A DNA stretch of 64,000 nucleotides, taken from the NCBI RefSeq assembly GCF_004011695.2, contig NC_082406.1:1984001-2048000 (forward strand), given 5' to 3'. Both the position numbers and the translations under genes were made by a program. This stretch comes from Ascochyta rabiei. Its lineage: Eukaryota; Ascomycota; Dothideomycetes; Pleosporales; Didymellaceae. This document shows positions 54,898 through 64,000 of the stretch, one piece after another (position 1 is the first letter of the stretch; the number at the start of each line of letters is the position of its first letter). The notes beneath the pieces were generated by a model. That model saw only the letters and a list, made by a program, of their open reading frames with translations. It was not told the origin of the DNA and did not search any database.

Positions 54898-56907
54898 CTA
54901 CAACTTCCTACTCCTGACCATACCCTTCTTGATACCCGTAAGTTCACCTCCGTAGTTTGCATGCCCAGACGCAGCCTTGGCTTTGTCGAATACCGGCCGC
55001 ATGCTCTTTTCCTTCTTGAGCTTCTCCTTGTACTTCTCCTTCTTCTTGACACGCGGGTTTCTGACGCTCTTCTTACGATGCGGTGTGAGACCCTTGTTCT
55101 TCGCAATCTGGTAGCTGATCTGTCTGCGACCATCGTCACCAACAATCTCTTCTTCGATGACTTGAGCACCCTGTTTGGCGGCCTCTGCATACGCGGCTGC
55201 GCGGTCGGATTTAGCTTGCTTCTTAGTGTTGCTGCGGGCGGCAACCATGTCGTAGTAGCCTTCCTCATCCTCGAAGTCATTGTCCTCGGGACGGAAGGGC
55301 TCAGCTTCGTCGCCGGAGCTGTCTGGGCCTTCGCCGAGAGCAACACCAGGTCCTGCATCCTTGTGCTGGCCGCGCTTCTCAGCCTCGGCCTGCAGACGTG
55401 CCTGCCTGTCCTTGAGACGTTCGCGGTGTGGGACATCTGCGTCGCCGCCGTAATCTTTGCCGGCTGCATCGCGCTTGTTGGCCTTTTGTGCGATCTGTGA
55501 TGTGTAGAAACGAAGCGACTTCTTCTTGCGCGCCTTCTCGGCCAGCTCGTGTGCAGTAAGGTCGGTCTCCTCGCCAAAGTCCGAGTCGTCGGGGTTGAGC
55601 AGATTGATCTTGCCCTCCGGTGCCTTCTTCTTTCTCGACGCCTTCTTGAGCGCAGCCTTGTCGGTGAGAGCTGAGAGCGATCCTAGATCCTGCTCAGTCT
55701 GTAGCAGCTTCTCAGCACGGCGTGCCTTGGCCTCTGCACGAGCGGTCTCGGCTGCACGCTCAGCTTTTGTTTTCTTCTGTTTCTGCGCCTTCTTCTTTGG
55801 CGTTTGTTCGAGTTCGGCACCTGACAGTGTGCTGGCTTCCTCAATGACGGACAGTTCGTCCGCGTCAGTCTCAACCATGGGATCGGCGACTGGTAGGCTT
55901 TCTATCTTCGTCCATAGCCTTTGCGTCTTCAGCAGGCTCTCCATGACCGGATGCTCGCGCAGCTCCTTCGGGTCCAATGCGATGACCGATGAACCGTCAT
56001 CCTTTGCAGTCGAACCTAGAATGGCAAAGTACATAGCCATGGCGGCCAGGTATGCGGCGCAAGCGCGGTACTTCGTAACGGCGATGGGGATCGTCTGCGT
56101 GCTCTTGCTCGATTTTGTGGCGCGCGATTTGAGTAGACGTTCGGCGGCATTGGCGGCGGCGGCCAGTTCGTCGTGCAGCGGTTGCAGGCGCAGATACTCT
56201 CTCGAGATGTGCTCGAACTCGGGGTATCGGGTCTTCATGATCTTCAGGCGTTCCTCCTCGGACATGCTGTCCGTTATCTGTAGCTGGGGTAGAATCTCTG
56301 TGACCCGCGCGCCGCCCTCTTCCTCTTCTTCCTCACCCTGGCCTAGCCACTCATCCTCGTCGAAGCCAAAGGCTGCCTCTGACATGCTCTGCAACTGCTT
56401 TTTCTGCAGTCTACGTGCTTCCTTCTCCTCGTCAAGGGCATCCTGTTCCGTCTCAATGGCGTCGGCATTGTAGTAATCCTTCCTTGTCGTACCCCATGCC
56501 TCGTCCATCTCCTCGTCTTCATCCTCGGCAGCCTGGTCGTCTGATTTGGCGGCATGGCTGGCAGCGTCTTCGTCTTCGTCGTCTTCGTCGTCATCGTCGT
56601 CGCTGTCGCTTAGGTTGTCGCCCAGGATTTCTTCATCGGAATTGTCGAGAAATTTGTCTATTGCAAGTCAGCCAGGGTGTCGCTGTACGAGTTCATGGGG
56701 CATGGGCCACTCGCCCTCTTCTTGATACTTCCTCATCCTCTTTGCCGCCGGGCCTTCATCGAGCATGACCTTTTCGCGGTTCAAGAGGAACTCATCCTCG
56801 GAGTCTGCCACATCCTCCCACGAGTTGATGGCGAGTTTCGAATCGTCGTTTTTCGGCGCCTTGGATTCGCCATATGCGCGACCGCCAGCCTTCCTCTTCT
56901 TAGCCAT
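54898..56907 (-). CDS. UTP3: SAS10/UTP3, small-subunit processome factor
   Basis: Two exons, 56907-56715 and 56657-54898, give 650 residues. The N-terminus is basic, then acidic (MAKKRKAGGRAYGESK; long Asp/Glu runs). The Sas10/Utp3/C1D domain is at about residues 200-300 (LQPLHDELAAAANAAERLL, KYRACAAYLAAMAMYFAIL). The C-terminal Sas10 domain carries KNKGLTPHRKKSVRNPRVKKKEKY and ends GELTGIKKGMVRSRKL. The protein acts in the nucleolus in 18S rRNA maturation. The intron (56714-56658, 57 nt) has a CTGAC branch site and a GC donor, GAGG|GCGAGT. No GT donor gives the phase needed to reach the second exon, so GC-AG splicing is strongly implied. The start codon is 289 bp from TSC10 on the other strand. 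Confidence 0.95.
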
Positions 56908-57196
56908 GTTTGCTGTTGTTCAACCTGTGGCGCCAACGTAACGGTGTTGGAGATGGTTTCCAAAAAAATAGTTTCGAAATCTTGGCCGGCCGCGGGAAAG
57001 CACGCCCCAGTCTTTGCGCTAGGGTCTGCTCTAGGCCGGGGCGGGCAAGGCGCCCTCGACCAATTCCTATGCCATCGCAGCACTTCACTGTTTGCTGATG
57101 GTTTGACGACAGGTCGTAGTGCTTACAAGGACCCCTGCTCCTCTCCTTTTATTTGTCCTGTGCACCGGGAGTAAGTTTTGCTGACATTGTTGTCAA
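56908..57196. promoter_or_regulatory. 289-bp divergent promoter, UTP3 and TSC10
   Basis: The two start codons are only 289 bp apart, so a single compact region must drive both genes. It contains GGGCGGGGC-like and GCCGGCCGCGG GC-rich stretches but no TATA box I can identify. Confidence 0.6.
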
Positions 57197-58355
57197 ATGT
57201 CTCAGTTGCTTGTAGGAGCGACGGTACTCCTCCTTGTACTGGTCGGAACAGTCAGTCTGGACATTATGGGCTTCGCGTTCTGGAAGGGTAACCAGTTTCC
57301 GGTGGAGGGAAAGGTAAGCACGGTCCATATACAGCATGTCCATAGTGACCGATGCATTGTGACAGACAGTTCTCCTCACCGGTGCCTCCCAAGGCATGGG
57401 CAGAGAAGTCGCCAGGCTACTCTCTGCTCGCGGCGCAAACCTCGTCCTCGTTGCCCGCACCGTCAAGAACCTCGAGTCGGCTGTCGAATACGCTCGGAGC
57501 TACGCAAAGAACCCCTCGGCCCAGCGTTTCCACTACATCTCCGCCGACGTATCGATTGAAGAGGAAAACACGCGGATTGTCGCTGAAGTCACCGCCTGGA
57601 ACAACGGTGCAATGCCTGAGATTGTCTGGGCAATCGCTGGTGCTTCGATACCAGGACTCTTCGTGGAGACCAGCACAGAGACCATGCGCAAGCAAATGGA
57701 CTTGAACTACTTCTCAGCTGCATACCTTGCACACAAGACGCTGAAGGCCTGGTGGTACCCTGACACACCGTACTCGCCGCAGGACAAGAGCGCCGTCTCA
57801 CAAGGAACACGGCACTTCATTCTCACGTCCTCGGCTGTTGCATTTGCGGGTCTGGCAGGCTACACCCCCTATTCGCCCGCGAAAGCCGCGCTGCGCTCGC
57901 TAGCAGACGGTCTGCGCTCAGAAGTCCTGCTCTACAATGGAGCGCGTCGAAGCCAGGTTGCTACTGGGCAAACACCTGCACCGTTCGATGTCGACATTCA
58001 TGCCATCTTCCCCGGCTCTATTCTATCTCCCGGCTTTGAGAATGAAGAGAAGACGAAGCACCCTGTAACACGCCTCCTCGAATCCTCAGACCCTAAGCAG
58101 ACTGAGACGGAAGCTGCTACTGCTGCCGTCAGAGGGCTGGAGAATGGTAACTACATGACTACCACGAATTGGCTGATAAGTCTGCTACGCTGGGGTTCCA
58201 TGGGAAGCAGTCAGAGGAACAATATTGTTGTTGACACAGTCATGGCATGGATCACGACTATCATTTGGCTCGTCATGGTACCAGACCTGAACAGCAAGGT
58301 CTGGGGATGGGGAAAGAAGGAGGGTATGCCGAAGTTCAGACAGAATGCCCAGTAG
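57197..58355 (+). CDS. TSC10: 3-ketodihydrosphingosine reductase
   Basis: Two exons, 57197-57313 and 57366-58355, give 368 residues. The enzyme reduces 3-ketodihydrosphingosine to dihydrosphingosine with NADPH, the second step of sphingolipid synthesis, at the ER surface. Residues 1-25 form an N-terminal membrane segment (MSQLLVGATVLLLVLVGTVS). The short-chain dehydrogenase fold starts after the intron with the cofactor loop TGASQGMG (residues 44-51). The catalytic Ser lies in HFILTSSAVAF and the YxxxK motif in YTPYSPAKAALRSL. A hydrophobic C-terminal segment (VMAWITTIIWLVMVPDL) is a second membrane anchor, as in the yeast enzyme. The GT-AG intron (57314-57365) separates the anchor from the enzymatic domain. 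Confidence 0.95.
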
Positions 58356-59610
58356 TGGTCTGATGCAGTGTGACGTTGTTTGCGAATACCCATCTGCTAG
58401 TTCTTCAGAATCCACGCGCTGGCTTTGAAGAGCCTGGTTGCAAATGAAGCATCTGTCTGGCCCCAGATAACAAAAATGGCAAGCAGAGTAATGAGAGAGT
58501 ACGACGGGTGGATCTACGAGACGCGTCCATAGACTCGCGCTAACCGCGTACTCACGTGGCTGTCTACAACGGCAGGCTCCTGATCGTACTCACTTGCACG
58601 AGGCACGGAAAAGCGACACGGAAGTCTTCAACTTGCAGAGTCTCGGGTCCCACTGTTGAGGCGCCGGGTTGGAGAGATTGACTGGACTGCCAACACACGT
58701 CTTGGTAGGGGCTGCCTTTCCGCCAAGTGGGAGCCGACTTTGCGTGTCAGGCACATGAAAGCTTGTCCAGAACAGCAAATGGTCACGTTGCTTGTAACGA
58801 CACCCACGAGCGCAGTGTTTCATGAAGCGCTCCCGTGCTGTCTGCGACTCGTCAGAAGCAAACATCGACCAGCGGCAAAGGCGATAGCAACCAACGGATC
58901 ATGCGTCGGTCCAGAGACATCCATCGGCGAGGCTGACAGCATGTCCAACATCTACGTTGCGAAGCGCCCCGCGCGCTTCTCCTGGTAAAGCGTGTTTGAT
59001 GCCCGGCGTTAGCGACAAATATAGAGTGCTGTACCCCCCTCCATGGACTTGCACAAGACAGCGCGCTTGGATGCTGCCATGTACCCACGAACACGTTGCG
59101 AACGTCGCAGGCCGTTGTCGGTGCTTGAGGCAAAGTCTCTATAGGATCCTGCAACGTGACCCCGTATCCAATCGTCCATTCGTTCGCGCAGATGCAGCCT
59201 GGCGGGCAGCAGACCAATGCACAAGTGCCCGTCTTCAGCCCCGAACGACACAGCTGCCTGCCTGATGACTAGCTGCATCGTGGTGCAGTGTGGTGCTTTC
59301 GGCCCCCAAAATGACGGCCGCTTAATTTCCTTCAAATTCTCACGCGTTCGCCCTTTGTCCAGAAACTTCCTGCACTCTTGCGTTGCCTGCTTGTGTCTCA
59401 CGTTCGCGCGTTGAGTCAGTCAGCTCGTGCCGCCCTCCAGCAAGCTATCACCACCGCCCCGCTTTCGCAGCTGACACTTGAACCCAACACCTTTGAGCGC
59501 CCTTTGCTCGTGATTGCATTTGTTGCACGATCCTCTCGGTCTTCTCATACCATACACTGCACGCACCGAACTGCCATACCGTTCGCTACACCGTTCGCTA
59601 CATCTTCAAC
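58356..59610. other. Intergenic region
   Basis: About 1.25 kb with no supported gene. The last ~250 bp are pyrimidine-rich, as expected for the leader of the coiled-coil gene at 59611. Confidence 0.6.
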
Positions 59611-61370
59611 ATGTACGACGACTATTCAGAGGATGAATGGTACCATAAAAAAGAACAGTGGGCCCGCCATGTTCCCAAACCTTCGCCACATGAGCAGTAC
59701 GGCCGACGCACTACGGAATACCTCAACCCTGAAGTTCACTACACGAGTGGACTTCATCGATCCAAGTCCCAGGGCCATGGAGTCGTCCCCAACGTGACAA
59801 TCTACAACACAACTCGCATGGATAACGAGAGCAACCCTAATGTGCGCACTACCACCGAACAGAAAAGCCGAGAGCCTAGTGCTGACGGTCGCGGTCGCAC
59901 TCGACAGATGCCTGGCGAATGGGGACTGGAAGATGATATCGAAGAACTGAGATTGCAAGTCACTAGAGAGCGACTGGCGCGGTCTCGCTCCCGTGGAGAG
60001 TACCATCATCACCATGACCACTCACCTGACCGCTCTTACGAAGACAAGCTGAAGCTGTCACTGGCCGAGCAGAAACTGAGAGAAGCGGAAGCGAAGATTG
60101 AGGCCGAGAGGCGAGAGCAAGAAGCGGAGAGGCGAGAGGAGATCACTAGAAGGAAGTTGGAGTTGAAGTACATCAAGGACCGCCAGGAGCGTGAAGATGA
60201 AGAAGACCGCATCAAGCGCGCTGAGGAACGACTTCGTATGGATTGGGACCTCAAGCGAGAGAGAGAAGACCGGGCGCGTGAGCTCCAGTTACGAGATGAG
60301 GAAAGCAAGAGGGAGCGAATCCTCGCAGACAGCAAAGCCAAAGCAGCCAGAGAACAAAGAGAGAGGAAAGAAGAACGCGAAAGGATCCTAGCTGAGATGG
60401 ATCGAGAGAAGAGAGAGGCGGACGCAGAACATAAGCGCATTGTCGATGAGAACACCGCAAAGTTGGAAAAAGAAGCTCGAAAACGCGAAGACGCAGCCAG
60501 GGCCCGGGAAGAGGATGCGAAGAGAATTATCATGGAAGCACAGGTGAAACGCGAGAAAGCCGAGCGTGAGGCAAAGGCAGCTCAACAGGCAGCAGTAGAT
60601 GCTTACAACAAGAAGAAAGCCCAGGAAGAAAAGGAAGCGGCGGAGGAGCGCGACCGTATTATTTATGAGTACGAGCGCAAGAAGGTTCTTGACGCGGAAA
60701 AGGCAAAGAAGGCAAGGGAGGAACTACTTCTACAGATGAAGCTTGAAGAAGAGAGACAGAAGCAGAGGGACAAAGAAGAGTACGAGGCCTTCCAACGCAA
60801 GCAGGCTGAAAAACAAGCTGCGGAAAAAGCGAAGCACGATAGGGAAGAGAAGGAACTCGAGGAGACGATGCGCAAACGCCTGGCTCAGTTCGGCTTCCAA
60901 GAGAATCAGATCCAGGCTATGGTGCATCCCGAGCAGCAGAAAAAGCTGGAGCAGCAGGTTGGATTGACACCCCACAACCCACTGCGAATTGCGCCTCAGC
61001 CCACGTACGCGAAGATCAGGAGGGAGTACCTCGATACTGAGACTCTGCATTACTATGACATCCCGTACGAAAACGACGTCGTGAGTTATGACTGTATCCC
61101 CGCACAATGCTCCAGTACTAACAGACACAGGACCCCAACTACATCATCGTGCTCCGCGAGATGAGCCAGAAGGAGACTGATATTCTCTTCGAGCACACAC
61201 GCCGACTACGCTCGAACCACGGAGACCGCCTGTTCATTGAAGCGGACGGCCGTGATCGCCGTGGCAAGAAGGAGTACGCTTTCGTGCGCAGGAAGTCAAG
61301 ATCGAGGTCTCGCAGCGAGGTACACCGCCCGGCGAAGAACATGACGCTTGGTGAAATGCTTTTCAGGTAA
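59611..61370 (+). CDS. Large coiled-coil protein, Glu/Arg/Lys-rich, function unknown
   Basis: Two exons, 59611-61080 and 61131-61370, give 569 residues. The first ~110 residues are polar (MYDDYSEDEWYHKKEQW). Residues ~115-430 form a very long charged single helix or coiled coil, dominated by Glu, Arg, Lys and Ala, without membrane segments. A small folded region follows (ETMRKRLAQFGFQENQIQAM, then YLDTETLHYYDIPYE). The second exon supplies a conserved end, PNYIIVLREMSQKETDILF and HTRRLR, then an Arg/Ser-rich tail. This architecture recurs in Dothideomycete hypothetical proteins, but I know of no assigned function. The intron is GT-AG (GTGAGT donor, ACTAAC branch, CACAG acceptor). The final exon is the most informative part for homology searches. 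Confidence 0.88.
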
Positions 61371-63365
61371 AGACAGGTGGTGATGGGCATTTGTTGTTTG
61401 ATTTGTAACCTTTCTACTATCCCTTAACGCGTATACCATTCTCCACATCTTCAGACTCGCCAGCTTTGAGAAACGTCTACGTCTCCTTCACTACGTACAC
61501 CGATAGCGTTGGGCTCCAGTGCAGCTGAGTCGTCCACAACATACAGGTATTACATGCAGCTGTTGCAAGTGGCTGCATTTCTTGCATATCTGCGTGACAA
61601 TGATGCGGTGATGTCAATGTCTTATCTCAGCTGTTCACCGGTCGTGTGTCACCACGCCAGCTTGTCGCCACTTGTGCCTGAGTAATCAGACGAACAGGCT
61701 TAGAGAAGTAAGCAGGCTTCACTTAGCAAATGGATAGCTAAACTATAGCCAATGATGTTCACAGTAAATCTAGCTAGAAGAGAAGGTTATAGAAGGAATG
61801 TGCTTTTATTTACACTAAGAGCTTTACTCATGTTGTTTGATTGCTAACTTATCAAAGCTCAATAAAAATACCTAGGTAAGCTGCTGAGAGCTAATCATAA
61901 GTAAGAAACCTAATGTCCCTCAACACTTCCCCTGCGGCAACTACAATGAAGTTCACACCATTACTGGCGACAAATATACTCATCCGTTTCGCCTTGCGGT
62001 AACGATATAATGGGTTCTGAAGCTTCGAACCATGTAAAATTTCGATCACGTGTCGGTACCAAGCATCGCTGCGTTTCACTTCATTTGTAGAAGATATCGT
62101 CTGTTTGATGTTTACTTATTCCGGGTAAGCGGCGCGATGTATTCAGCCTTGCGCTCCGATGCAGCTTCGCCGGTCATTTCGTCCTTCAGAGTTGTTCGAG
62201 ATTCGCCGAAGGCTACCTGCGTACTGCGCCCAGGAGCGTCCGAATTGCGAACAGGGCAGCTGCAAGATGGGGCACGAAGAATGACCAGCTCTACCAAAAT
62301 TGTCCTTTACTGGTGTATCTGTGCTTAAGTGGAGGTATCCAAAAACTAAGTCGCACTCGACTGGCGGTGTAAGGTTGATGTCAATTTTACCAAGCCGCCA
62401 AGGAGCATCTCGGACGTGCCTGAGTGAAGGATACATACCGGGGCACCCGAAGCGATGAGATACACGCCGTGCTGCCTCCACTTAGTCGGCGAACATGTTG
62501 CTCAACTCTCGATATGGACGTCAGAAGCGAAGATCGTTGGTGGGGAATTGCTGTGTGTGGCTGAGGAACGATCCTACGGTCCTTAAACCTGATTTCGAGC
62601 GGTGATCCACAGCTTTGATCGACGATCTCGTCTTTTATGCAGCACGATCGCCCACGCTATTCTGGACCCAGTTGTACATGTACACCTACCCATGAGGCAC
62701 GGGCCGAGCCGGCTGGACGCAGATACACCATCTGACATATGTCTTCAATCTGTTGCTCAATGTGAGCTGTGGCTCCGAAAGAATCGAGAGCACAGCCTTA
62801 CAGCTTAACCTCGCAATGATATATGGTTGCCCTTCTCCGTCAAGCACAGTACAAAGACCGCTGTCCTAAGAAGTGGACGATGTGAATAAGGCTGTACCTA
62901 TCACAATTGATTCACAACAAGCTTGGCTGAGGACACCAAGTACCCTTGGTAGCGGCAGCAGTCTCGCCGATGTCAGCGGAAAAATATATCGCCAATTTTC
63001 AGCCGTCGGATCACTGGGTGCGCTGGCGGCTGCTGCGACCTTATCTAGTGCCTTTTCTCGCAATCCTACCATGCGATCCTTTCGTCTATCTATACCTTTT
63101 GGGGAATGAATGCATTCATGAGGACAATCGATACTCTTCCCGGAGCTGGGCGTACCTGGGACGACGGCGGATGCTTCGCAGTTGTTTTTATCGAAAAGGC
63201 GGCGCTGGGAGGGATGTCAACGCATGGAGAATTGCTTCTTTCTCGCCATTGTCCCTATATCAGTCGAAGTGTCAGCAGAGAAGACAAAGATAACTCAAAT
63301 ACCGCGAACAGAGTTGAGAGTCAGCCTTTTTCCATCACCTGCATGATCGATTCCCTTCATGCATC
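61371..63365. other. Intergenic region with AT-rich relic and possible upstream exons
   Basis: About 2 kb. The part from about 61540 to 62060 is clearly more AT-rich than the rest of the window and holds an LTR-like relic. Between 62873 and 63360 two plus-strand frames look partly protein-like (one ends MRSFRLSIPFGE; another contains MRTIDTLPGAGRTWDDGG). They may be upstream exons of the right-edge gene, but I could not join them with confidence. Confidence 0.4.
61679..61925 (-). mobile_element. Ty1/copia-like LTR relic (3' LTR)
   Basis: On the minus strand the sequence begins TGTTGAGGGACATTAGG, the typical start of fungal copia LTRs, directly after a polypurine stretch CAGGGGAAG (61926-61934) that would serve as the plus-strand primer. 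About 140 bases further in, a TATA-like TAAATAAAAG is present, and a TG...CA-bounded end is possible at 61679. The length of ~247 nt suits a copia LTR. Only a short remnant of internal sequence (to about 62080) is visible, without a clear polymerase motif, so the element is truncated and inactive. The far boundary is uncertain. Confidence 0.45.
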
Positions 63366-64000
63366 ATGTCGTCTGTCCCACCATTCTTGTGGGAGAGCGA
63401 GAGTTTGCAAAACGATGTGTTCATCAGACCGCCTAGAAGACCTGACAGAGTCACGATGAAGGATACACATGCCTATGCATCGTTCGGGGACAATGGGACG
63501 ACTGTGAGCGTTAACGGTTATGGGAATATCATGCAGATCACCCGGTTCCTCAACTTCGGCGCTTCAGGCTTTCTTTGTGTGGATTCGCAATACGCGACAC
63601 CCTTCTACGTACAAAGCCGTATGGAAGATATTCTCGAGTCGTGCACAAATCCACAAAGAGGTCTCAGACTTGACATTGTTGACTGGACTACGTTCCAACC
63701 TGTGCCCTCGGTGGGCTTCATGTACGATCGGTGGCCACGGTACATCTTCAACAACAAGGAACAAAATCAAGATTCCGCAGATCCTGCACCAAAGTTTGCG
63801 ACTAAGCCAGTTCAAGTGGACAGCCCGACAAAGACAACCCCTGAGATGGCACATGGCACGAGCGAGGTTGAGACAGTCAAGACGCTAGACGCAGGACCAG
63901 CGTTTCCGTTATCAATCCAGTACTTCTGCTCTGAAGGCAGCGTGGTACAAACGTACCTCTTGAACCTCGGTGAAGGAGGAGTCCCCCGCGACAAAGTCCA
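63366..64000 (+). CDS. Unknown protein, 5' part only (runs off the window)
   Basis: From the ATG at 63366 the frame is open for 211 codons and continues beyond base 64000. It begins MSSVPPFLWESESLQNDVFI and continues with VSVNGYGNIMQITRFLNFGASGFL, then LDIVDWTTFQPVPSVGFMYDRWPRYIF. A Lys/Thr/Pro-rich stretch and QYFCSEGSVVQTYLLNLGEG follow. The balanced composition and Trp/Tyr/Phe-rich blocks indicate a real coding sequence, with a beta-rich appearance. The repeated SxNGYGNIMQI pattern is reminiscent of carbohydrate-active or fungal hypothetical proteins, but I cannot name a family. No signal peptide is visible at this start; the true start could lie in an upstream exon. Confidence 0.65.
   Translation, partial: MSSVPPFLWESESLQNDVFIRPPRRPDRVTMKDTHAYASFGDNGTTVSVNGYGNIMQITRFLNFGASGFLCVDSQYATPFYVQSRMEDILESCTNPQRGLRLDIVDWTTFQPVPSVGFMYDRWPRYIFNNKEQNQDSADPAPKFATKPVQVDSPTKTTPEMAHGTSEVETVKTLDAGPAFPLSIQYFCSEGSVVQTYLLNLGEGGVPRDKV

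Overview
The window is nuclear DNA of a filamentous ascomycete (Pezizomycotina). The evidence is short (about 45-90 nt) introns with a CTRAC branch site, a split ATP-citrate lyase encoded by two divergent genes (the ascomycete arrangement), and fungal families such as LYC1, RIC1, PET8, SAS10/UTP3 and the I78 inhibitor. Several hypothetical proteins look Dothideomycete-like, but that assignment is an impression. No tRNA, rRNA, CRISPR, prophage or intact transposon was seen.

Layout. 1-412: 3' end of an UNC-45/She4 chaperone gene. 413-10530: gene-poor and rich in simple repeats, with one clear gene (4252-5472, minus). 10531-21210: importin-9/Kap114 (minus) divergent from REV7 (plus), then an RBR ubiquitin ligase with SUMO-interaction motifs (minus) divergent from lysine acetyltransferase LYC1 (plus). 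22388-35783: threonine synthase, VPS25, RTT107/Brc1-like BRCT protein, a small unknown gene, a TCAB1/WRAP53-like WD protein, the PET8 SAM carrier and WDR48/UAF1. 36960-45945: a membrane-anchored histidine-phosphatase-like protein without its catalytic residues, then the divergent ACL1/ACL2 pair. 47654-58355: DUF5519 membrane protein, EMC5, RIC1, an I78 inhibitor, SAS10/UTP3 and TSC10. 59611-64000: a coiled-coil protein, an LTR-like relic and a gene cut by the right edge.

The genes are mostly housekeeping: myosin folding, nuclear import, DNA damage tolerance (REV7, RTT107, WDR48), ubiquitin/SUMO signalling, amino-acid metabolism, ESCRT-II and Ypt6 trafficking, ER membrane insertion, ribosome biogenesis, sphingolipid synthesis and cytosolic acetyl-CoA production. 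I see no biosynthetic cluster or defence system. Many neighbours are divergent pairs sharing a short promoter.

Exon joins were worked out by hand from splice sites, frame and family alignment memory; most close exactly to a multiple of three. The most unusual result is the share of GC-AG introns: four or five of about 34 resolved introns. Other points of note are the apparent pseudo-phosphatase, a minisatellite in the shared ACL promoter, and a 5-kb gene desert with a 107-nt CT tract.
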